64,000 nt of DNA from JAEUOS01 sp965279115 (lineage in GTDB: Bacteria; Pseudomonadota; Gammaproteobacteria; Burkholderiales; JAEUOS01): NCBI GenBank assembly GCA_965279115.1, contig OZ257137.1:3410001-3474000 (forward strand), given 5' to 3'. Under the pieces are notes generated by a model. It saw only the letters and a program-made list of their open reading frames with translations, had not been told where the DNA came from and ran no database searches. A program made the translations under genes and the position numbers. Shown here in pieces: positions 1-7,200 of the stretch (the first letter of the stretch is position 1; each line of letters opens with the position of its first letter).

Positions 1-762
1 GCGGCTGGCCAGACCGGCTTCGCTGGCGGCGTCGCGCATGGCGCGGCTGTAGGCGTACTCCTGGGTCATGTAGCCGATGCGGATGGGGGTGTTCTCGCGC
101 GCCGCCGTGCCGATGATGCCGGCGCCCACGGGAATCTCCGAGCCGATGCCGGAACGTGCGTAGCCGCGGCTGGCCACGGTGTAGAGCACCTGGCGCGGGG
201 CGTCGAGCATGAGCACCATGGCGTGGCCGATGGCGAAGTAATCGTCGAGCGCGCCGAGCATTTCTTCCAGCAGGGCGTCGAGGTCGGTGCAGGCGGAGAG
301 GCGTTCCGAGGTGCGGCGCATGGCCGAGAGCAGGTTCACGCGTGGCGCAGGGGGCGGCAGGGGCCTGCCCGGCACCGGCTCTATGGCATGCACGCGGTAG
401 ATGTCGGAACCCAGCAGCTTGAACACCCCGCTCATGCCGGTGTGGGAGGCGATGCCGGCCAGCTTGGCCTTCATGCGCTCGAACATCGGCCCGGCGGTCT
501 CGGTGCGCAGGTACTCGATTTCCAGCCGGTGGATGGCGGCGGTCTGCGGGTCGACGACGATCAGCCGCGCATGCGGGTTGGCCAGCACGTTCTGGCGCGT
601 CTTGTTGAAAAACTGGTACGACAGCGCGATATGCTGTCCATCAATCTTGAGCACGTCGGACAGGTAGGAGACGTTGGGCACACCCTCGGCCGAGCAGGTG
701 GCCATGACCGCCGGAATCGCGCCGTCAAGACTGGCGCGAATGGTTTCGAGGTCCGGCGTCAT
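1..762 (-). CDS. PPOX-fold flavin-binding plus GAF domain protein (3' part outside window)
   Basis: The gene begins at ATG 762 and runs off the left edge; 254 codons are visible. The first ~130 residues look like a pyridoxamine-5'-phosphate-oxidase (split-barrel FMN-binding) domain: MATCSAEGVPNVSYLSDV, then YQFFNKTRQNVLANPHARLIV. From about residue 165 a GAF-like sensor domain follows (SERLSACTDLDALLEEML, then a VGAGIIGTAA stretch). The start overlaps the stop of the upstream PPOX gene by four bases (ATGA), so the two are probably translated together. A PPOX domain joined to a sensor domain suggests a redox- or flavin-responsive signalling protein, possibly with a further output domain beyond the edge. 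The function is inferred; the domain reading is fairly firm. Confidence 0.75.
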   Translation of the reverse strand, partial: MTPDLETIRASLDGAIPAVMATCSAEGVPNVSYLSDVLKIDGQHIALSYQFFNKTRQNVLANPHARLIVVDPQTAAIHRLEIEYLRTETAGPMFERMKAKLAGIASHTGMSGVFKLLGSDIYRVHAIEPVPGRPLPPPAPRVNLLSAMRRTSERLSACTDLDALLEEMLGALDDYFAIGHAMVLMLDAPRQVLYTVASRGYARSGIGSEIPVGAGIIGTAARENTPIRIGYMTQEYAYSRAMRDAASEAGLASR

Positions 763-1268
763 CGCGCGAGGGCTGCGCCGGCTTTGGGGCCGGGTGTCTG
801 GTCGTAGATTTCCTGCGGAGAGAACCGCACGGCGACCACGTCGCCCGGGTCGGCGGCGATCAGCGCACGCGCTTTCTCCTGCTCGATGCCGATGGCGGCC
901 AGTTCCGTGGCGAAATCGTCCGCATAGGGCGCCAGAAGGGCGAGGTCGTCAGCAGTAGGGACTTCGACGCGCACATCACCGCCCTTCAATTGCAGCGTGC
1001 GGTGAGTGGTGGGCTCGCTGAACACCACCGCGATGGCGCCACTGGCGTCGAGATCGGCCAGCAGTTGAACGCTTTGCGAACGCGCCAGCAACACGGTGAC
1101 TTCATCGCGCTTGGCCGAGAGCCGCGCTCCTACCGCGCGCATGAGGCTCGGGCGGTTGGCAGCGTCGCGCGAGGCCACGATGATCGAGCGCCGGCCGGCG
1201 AGGAACAAGGCGACGGCGTCGTCGATCGGGGGGAAGGTTGACGAAGGCCGAGGGAGGGTTCGGTTCAC
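759..1268 (-). CDS. Pyridoxamine 5'-phosphate oxidase-fold protein
   Basis: A 169-residue protein with the small split-barrel flavin-binding fold: an N-terminal strand set around GRRSIIVASRDAANRPSLMRA, then VTVLLARSQSVQLLADLDASG and AIAVVFSEPTTHRTLQLKG. Family members bind FMN, F420 or heme and act as oxidoreductases or redox sensors; no substrate can be read here. It lies immediately upstream of, and overlaps by four bases, the PPOX/GAF gene at the left edge, so both probably work on the same cofactor or signal. A later start is possible because the first dozen residues are poorly conserved in such proteins. Confidence 0.75.
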   Translation of the reverse strand: MNRTLPRPSSTFPPIDDAVALFLAGRRSIIVASRDAANRPSLMRAVGARLSAKRDEVTVLLARSQSVQLLADLDASGAIAVVFSEPTTHRTLQLKGGDVRVEVPTADDLALLAPYADDFATELAAIGIEQEKARALIAADPGDVVAVRFSPQEIYDQTPGPKAGAALAR

Positions 1269-1280
1269 CGTTCCATGGTA

Positions 1281-1314
1281 TCAAAAGAAAAATGCCGCCT
1301 GATCAGGGCGGCAT
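1281..1314 (-). terminator. Rho-independent terminator of the PEP-CTERM gene
   Basis: Perfect inverted repeat ATGCCGCC / GGCGGCAT (1292-1299 and 1307-1314) with a 7-base loop. On the minus strand it is followed by TTTTTCTTTT (1281-1290). It lies about 65 bases downstream of the PEP-CTERM stop, between that gene and the PPOX pair, so the PPOX genes must have their own promoter. Confidence 0.8.
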
Positions 1315-1379
1315 CGACGACGCAGTATCGACTGCAAATGCTTTCCTCTTTTGGGCGGCCGGCGCGCCGCAGCCGTGCC

Positions 1380-2045
1380 CTATTGGCGGGAGCGCCTGCG
1401 CCTGGCCACGGCACCCACAATGCCCAGCCCTGCAAGCAACATCGCCGTCGTTTCGGGTTCCGGAACCACCGCTGCCTGCGTGAAATTCACGTTGTCTATG
1501 CCGGTTGAGCCCAGGTTGTTGATGTACAGGTGCAGGGCACCCACAGCCGTGACGGGGGCGGACAGCGGTTGGTACACGGTCTGCGGACTCAGGAGCTGGT
1601 TGAAGGTGAACAGGTTGGGATTGGCGCGGCTTCCGTTATCGTCCCAGATGCGGATATTGGTCTGGTAGGAACCGCTTGACCAGGTGGCGATGTCGAAGCC
1701 CCTCAAGGTGACTTGAAAGCCATTGCCGGGCGTGAAGATGATCTCGCCGGGCACGTTGAAAGAGCCGTGTCCCAATGCATTCAACAATCCGGCGTAGCCG
1801 GTTGACCAGAGACTGTACTGTCCAAATGGCGTATCGGGCGCGAAGGTCAGCGCCACGTTCGGCGTGAAACCGTTGCCCTCCAAATAGGTGATACCGCCCA
1901 CAACAGCCTGATTGACATTATCACCGTAGGTGCTGGCGTTTGTGTTTGTTGACCCGAATCCGTTAAAGGTCAGGGTTGTCGCCTGCGAATTCGTTGCATT
2001 TCCAAGGGCGACTGCGAGGGCGGCTGCTACGAACAAACGCTTCAT
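1380..2045 (-). CDS. PEP-CTERM sorting domain protein
   Basis: A 221-residue exported protein. I start it at the ATG at 2045 because GTGGAG sits six bases upstream and the product then opens with a clean signal peptide (MKRLFVAAALAVALGNA...ATT); an ATG four codons earlier is less likely. The body is rich in Gly, Asn, Thr and Ser and predicted to be beta-rich, without a recognised catalytic motif. The C-terminus carries VPEPETTAMLLAGLGIVG followed by RRRRSR: the PEP box, hydrophobic helix and basic tail recognised by exosortase EpsH/XrtA. Such proteins are processed at the inner membrane and are tied to exopolysaccharide or biofilm matrix. It is monocistronic and ends at a strong terminator. 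Confidence 0.85.
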   Translation of the reverse strand: MKRLFVAAALAVALGNATNSQATTLTFNGFGSTNTNASTYGDNVNQAVVGGITYLEGNGFTPNVALTFAPDTPFGQYSLWSTGYAGLLNALGHGSFNVPGEIIFTPGNGFQVTLRGFDIATWSSGSYQTNIRIWDDNGSRANPNLFTFNQLLSPQTVYQPLSAPVTAVGALHLYINNLGSTGIDNVNFTQAAVVPEPETTAMLLAGLGIVGAVARRRRSRQ

Positions 2046-2226
2046 TTCTGGCTCCACTTCGAGGAGAAAGCTATATCTGGAGTGTAGCTATCGGAGTATG
2101 ACGATACAACTACGGCGGCATGGCCCTTTCGGACTAACGCTGATCAATCAAACAGGAAGGAATTAGCTTATAGAGGCGGCAGTCCGCCGAATATGGGATT
2201 CCGGGGTGCGGGACCCGGTTCACGCC

Positions 2227-3003
2227 TCAATACTGCCGCGCCGTCGGCCCGCCATCGACGTTTAGCACCGCGCCGTTGACGAAACTTGCGGCGTCGGAGC
2301 ATAGCCAGGTGATGGCGTTGGCGGTTTCTTCAGCGTCACGGAGGCGGTTCATCGCCGAATGGCGCGCGGCCAGGGCGTCGTAGCGGGCCTGTTTTTCCGG
2401 TGTGTCCGGGTTGACCATCTCGGAGCGGGTGAACCCCGGCGCCACCACGTTGATGCGCAGCCCGGTCTGACCGTAGTCGATGGCGGCGGTTTTGGACAAG
2501 CCGATCACGCCATGCTTGCTGGTGCAGTAGGGCGCGTGGCCGATCTCGCTGGGGATGAGACCGTAGATCGAGGATACGTTGACGATGGCGCCGGCCCCTT
2601 GCGCCAGCATGGCCGGGATCTCGTACTTCATGCACAGCCACACGCCCTTGAGGTTCACATTCATGAGTGCGTCCCACTGCGCCTCTTCCACGTCTGCCAC
2701 CGGCGTGCGCAGCGGCGGGGAGATACCGGCGTTGTTCACCGCGTAGTCCAGCCGGCCAAAGCGCGCCAGCGTGGCCTCCACCATGGCCTTGACCTCGGCG
2801 GACTTGCTCACGTCGGTCTGCACGAAATGGGCCGTCACGCCCAGCGCCTCGATCTGCCTGACTACGGCGGCGCTCTGGTCCGCCCGCCGCGCCGCGATCA
2901 CCACATGGGCGCCTTCGCTGGCGAACTTGAGCGCCGTCGCCGCGCCCAGCCCGGCATTGCCGCCGGTCACCAGCGCCACCTTGCCTGCGAACATCTTCGT
3001 CAT
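2227..3003 (-). CDS. SDR family NAD(P)-dependent oxidoreductase
   Basis: A 258-residue classical short-chain dehydrogenase/reductase. The nucleotide-binding TGGNAGLGAA motif is near residue 14, the structural NNAG near residue 90, the catalytic Ser in VSSIYG, and the Tyr/Lys pair in YCTSK. The C-terminal GAVLNVDGG is typical of glucose-1-dehydrogenase/FabG-like SDRs. The substrate is not identifiable. It lies 13 bases downstream of a Bug-family receptor on the same strand and is probably cotranscribed with it, a pairing common in Burkholderiales-type catabolic islands. The start at 3003 fits the family length. Confidence 0.85.
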   Translation of the reverse strand: MTKMFAGKVALVTGGNAGLGAATALKFASEGAHVVIAARRADQSAAVVRQIEALGVTAHFVQTDVSKSAEVKAMVEATLARFGRLDYAVNNAGISPPLRTPVADVEEAQWDALMNVNLKGVWLCMKYEIPAMLAQGAGAIVNVSSIYGLIPSEIGHAPYCTSKHGVIGLSKTAAIDYGQTGLRINVVAPGFTRSEMVNPDTPEKQARYDALAARHSAMNRLRDAEETANAITWLCSDAASFVNGAVLNVDGGPTARQY

Positions 3004-3016
3004 ACCGTCGTCACCT

Positions 3017-3988
3017 TCACTCGGGCTTCATGCCGGCAATGCCGATCTGGCGCTGCCAAACGGAAAGCTGGTCCTTCACGAAACTTTCAAACTCCTTTGG
3101 GCCAGCCGGCGCCGGCTCCACGCCCATGGAGGTGAATTTCTCGCGCAACGCCGGGTCCGCCAGGATCTTCAGCATCTCAGCCGCCAGGCGTTCGGTGATG
3201 TTGGCCGGCATGCCCGCCGGGCCAAACACACCCATCCAGGCCGTGACACCAAAGTCCGGCAGGCCGGCGGCCTCGCCCACGGTGGGCAATTGCGGCGCCA
3301 GCGCGGTGCGCTTCTCCGGTGTGACCGCCAGCGCCTTCAGCCGCCCGGCCTTGACCAGCGGCTGGCTGGTGGCGAAATCCAGCACCGTGAAGGTCACCTG
3401 CCCGCTGGCCACGCTGGTCATCGCCTCCGGCGCCGCCTTGTAGGCCACCGCCACCGCGCCCATTTTGGTGGCGTTGCTCAATGCCGCCGCCGCCACCTGC
3501 CCCGCGCTGCTGGTGTAGGCGTAGCTGATGCTGGCGGGATTGGCCTTGCCGTAGCCGATGAGTTCCTGCACCGTATTCATCGGCGCCTGCCCGTTGACCA
3601 GCAACACGAACGGAAAGTATCCCCAGCGCGCCACCGGCGTGAAGTCCTTCACCGGGTCGTACGCCAGCTTCTTGAACAGGTAGGGGTTGGCCGAGTGCGT
3701 GGTGTTGGTGGTGACGAACAGCGTGTAGCCGTCCGCCGGCGAGCGCGCCACATATTCGGCTGCGATCTGACCGCCCGCGCCGGGCTTGCTCTCCACGATG
3801 ACCGCCTGGCCGAGCGCTTTTTGCAGCGGCTCGCTGATCATGCGCGCGAAGAGGTCACTGGCGGAGCCAGGGCCGAAGGCGATGGTGAGCTTGATGGGTT
3901 TGGCCTGGGGCCAGGGTTGGGTTTGGGCAGTGGCGTTGCAGGTTGCCGCGATCAATGTCGCGCATAGCGCCCGGCGATTGAAATTCAT
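3017..3988 (-). CDS. Bug-family (TctC-like) periplasmic solute-binding protein
   Basis: A 323-residue tripartite tricarboxylate transporter receptor. It has a signal peptide (MNFNRRALCATLIAATCNATAQ) and then family landmarks: WPQAKPIKLTIAFGPGSASDLFARM, the GAGGQIAAEYVARSPADGYTL turn, LAYDPVKDFTPVA, and a C-terminal LREKFTSMGVEPAPAGPKEF. Bug proteins bind carboxylates or amides in the periplasm. No TctA/TctB membrane partners are nearby, which is usual for these expanded orphan receptors. It is the first gene of a two-gene unit with the downstream SDR and is divergent from the macroglobulin gene. Confidence 0.9.
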   Translation of the reverse strand: MNFNRRALCATLIAATCNATAQTQPWPQAKPIKLTIAFGPGSASDLFARMISEPLQKALGQAVIVESKPGAGGQIAAEYVARSPADGYTLFVTTNTTHSANPYLFKKLAYDPVKDFTPVARWGYFPFVLLVNGQAPMNTVQELIGYGKANPASISYAYTSSAGQVAAAALSNATKMGAVAVAYKAAPEAMTSVASGQVTFTVLDFATSQPLVKAGRLKALAVTPEKRTALAPQLPTVGEAAGLPDFGVTAWMGVFGPAGMPANITERLAAEMLKILADPALREKFTSMGVEPAPAGPKEFESFVKDQLSVWQRQIGIAGMKPE

Positions 3989-4244
3989 GCGTGTCTCCGT
4001 TCTGCCCGCTGTCGGGTTCCGGTGTGCCCGACGCGGAGGCGGCGGGTTTCAGGATGCGGTGCAAAAAGTTGTAAGTTCTCTTGGCAAGGATAAGGGTTGT
4101 TTCGATTTTTGTCGTCGATCCATTCCGTTTGGACACGCCGTGATTTCGCCATAATCCGTCATCAGTCCCGCCACGATGCGGGCCGCTTTCGCGCATGCGC
4201 GAAGAACAATGTTTGAGGCAGGTTGTAGTTCACAGGGGAAGCAC

Positions 4245-7200
4245 ATGCGGCACTTTTGGGCGGGCGTTGGGGCAGGGTTGGTGTTGTGGTCGGCCGTAGT
4301 GGCCGGAGCTGTGGCGGCGACGGTCGAGCGGTTCGTGCCGCAGGGCGAAGTGCGCTCCGTACGACAATTGCAGGCCCGTTTTTCCGAGGACATGGTGCGC
4401 TTTGGCGACACCAACCTGCCTTCCCCTTTCGACGTCGCCTGCCCGGTGCCCGGCAAGGGCCGCTGGCTGGATGCGCGCAACTGGGTGTACGACCTGGAGG
4501 TGGACGCGCCGCCCGGGGTGAAGTGCAGCTTCACGCCCAAGGCCGCACTGCGCACCCTCGGGGGTGGCACCATCACCGGCAAGCCTTCGTTCTCTTTCTC
4601 CACCGGCGGGCCGGCGGTGCTGCGCAGCGACCCGTACGCCGGCGGCATGCCGATCGACGAGGAGCAGATCTTCATCCTCAAGCTTAACGGCGCGGCGGAT
4701 GTGGGCACGGTCACGCAAAACGCGTGGTGTGTGGTTGAAGGGCTGGGCGACCGGGTGCCGGTCAAGGTGGTGGCGGGCGAGGCGCGCTCGGCCCTGTTCA
4801 AGGCCTTGAAGCGCGAGAAGGAAGTCGCTGACGACAAACTGTTGCTGCTGCAGTGCGGCCAGCGCCTGCCGGCGGCGGCGAATGTGACGCTGGTTTGGGG
4901 GCGCGGCATCGCAGCGGCGGCGAAGCAGGGCGCTGAGCGCGTCGTCACCACGGTGGACCAGCCGCTGCGTTACAAGGTGCGGCCGGAGTTTCGGGTGAGC
5001 TTTACCTGCGTGCGTGAGAACGCGCAGGCGCCTTGCTCGCCCTACCAGGGCATGGCGCTGGAGTTTTCGTCCTCGGTGGCACGCTCGCTGGCCGATGGCA
5101 TCCGCCTGAAGGTGGGCAATGCCGAGCGCAAACCGGTGTGGAAGCGCGATGACACCGAGAACGTGGTCGAGCGGGTGGCGTTCGAGGCGCCGTTTCCGGA
5201 AAACGTCGAACTGACGCTGACCTTGCCCGCAGGCTTTGTGGATGACAGCGGGCGCAACCCCGCCAATGTGGGTAGTTTTCCATTGAAGTCCCGCACCGGT
5301 GAAGGTTCGCCGCTGGTGAAGTTCGCGGCCGGTTTCGGCATCATCGAATTGAAGGACGCGGTGCTGCCGGTCACGGTGCGCAATGTGGAGCCGGCCATCA
5401 AGCAGGCCACTGCCAGCATCGGCGCCGCATCCACTGCGACACCGGCGGCCCCGGCCGCGCCGGCCGGCACACCGATGGCGCGCATGCGGGTGGAGGACGA
5501 CGCGCGCATCCTGGAATGGCTGATGAAGCTGCGCAAAGCGGGCAACGACGAGTACAAGTCGCGCGAAGTACCGTTGGTGAAGGGGCGGCCGGAGGCCAAG
5601 GCCGCCACAGTGCCTGCGCCGGCCGGCGGCAAGGTGTTCGAAGTGATCGGCATTCCGCTGCCGGAGCCGGGTTTCCATGTGGTGGAGCTGGAAAGCGACC
5701 GGCTCGGCGCCGCGCTCCTGGCCAAGCCGAAGCCCATGTACGTGCGCACCGGGGCGCTGGTTACCAACATGGCGGTGCATTTCAAGTCCGGGCGCGAATC
5801 CGGGGCCGTGTGGGTCACCGCGCTCGATACGGCGCAGCCGGTGGCGGAGGCGGCGATCCGCATTTCCGACTGCGCCGGCCTCGAGTTGTGGCGCGGCAGC
5901 ACCGGGGCGGACGGGGTGGCGCGCATTCCGCAGGGCCTGCAGCGCGGCACGAAGTGCGCCGACGAGGCGCCGGCCTTCTTCGTCTCCGCCCGCAAGGGGC
6001 GCGACCTGTCGTTCGCGTTGTCGGACTGGCAAAACGGCATCGAGCCGTGGCGCTTCAATGTCCAGCAGGGCTATGCCGGCGAGGAGTCGGTGGTGGCGCA
6101 TACGGTATTCGACCGGCCATTGTTCCGTGCCGGCGAAACCGTCTCGATGAAGCATTTCGTGCGCATGGAAACCCTGGCCGGGCTGGCCGCGGTGGCGAGG
6201 GCGCCGGCGAGGGTGCGCATCAGCCATTCGGCCAGCGGCACGGATGTGGAGTTGCCGATCGCGTTTTCCGCGCGCGGCACGGCCCACGGCAAATGGAAGA
6301 TCCCGGCCGACGCCAAGCTGGGGGAGTACGACGTCAGTCTCCTGCTACCCGTGGAAGGCAAGGAGGAAGGCGGCCCGCGCATGCTGGCCAGCGGGTCGTT
6401 CCGCGTCGGCGAATTCCGCCTGCCCCTGATGCAAGGCGCGCTCACGCCGCCCAAGGCGGCGCAGGTGGGGGTGCGCGAACTGCCGCTGGATCTTTCGCTG
6501 GGCTACCTGTCCGGCGGCCCGGCTTCGGGGCATGCGGTCCGCATCACGGCGCTCACGCGCGAGCGCTACGCCAGCTTTGCCGGCTACGAGAACTTCCGCT
6601 TCGGGGTGGATGATGAGCCCGAGCCGGGCGGTAACGAGTCACGTGGCAACGACCGCGCCGACCGGTTGGTGGTGGACAAGCAGGCGGTCACGCTGGGCCG
6701 CGACGGTACGGCGAAGTTCGTCGTCAAGGATCTGCCCAAGTCGCCTCGCCCGCGGGAACTGGTGGCCGAGATGCAGTACCGTGACCCGAATGGCGAAGAG
6801 CAGACCCTGCGCACCGTCGTGCCGGTTTGGCCGGCGGCGGTGGTGGCGGGCATCCAGACCGACACATGGGTGCAGGTCAAGAAGAATGCCGGCCTCAAGG
6901 TGGTGGTGCTGGGCATGGATGGCAAACCGCGCGCCGGCGCGCCGGTGAAGGTAGTGGCCCGGCTGGTCAACACCTTCTCCACCCGCAAGCGCACCGTGGG
7001 CGGTTTCTACGCCTATGAGAACCGTACCGAACGCAAGGATCTCGGCACCCTGTGCAGCGGCAAGAGCGACGCGCGCGGGCTGTTCCTGTGCGACGCTGGT
7101 CTTGCCGAGCCGGGCAATGTTGAACTGGAAGCCATTGCCGAGGATGGCGACGGCCGGTATTCGCGCGCGATGGCATCGTTGTGGGTCGCCGGCGCCGAAG

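Noticed and set aside
4230..6287. A 685-residue minus-strand frame opposite the macroglobulin
   Set aside because: Arg/His-rich composition with no motif, fully opposite a well-supported gene.
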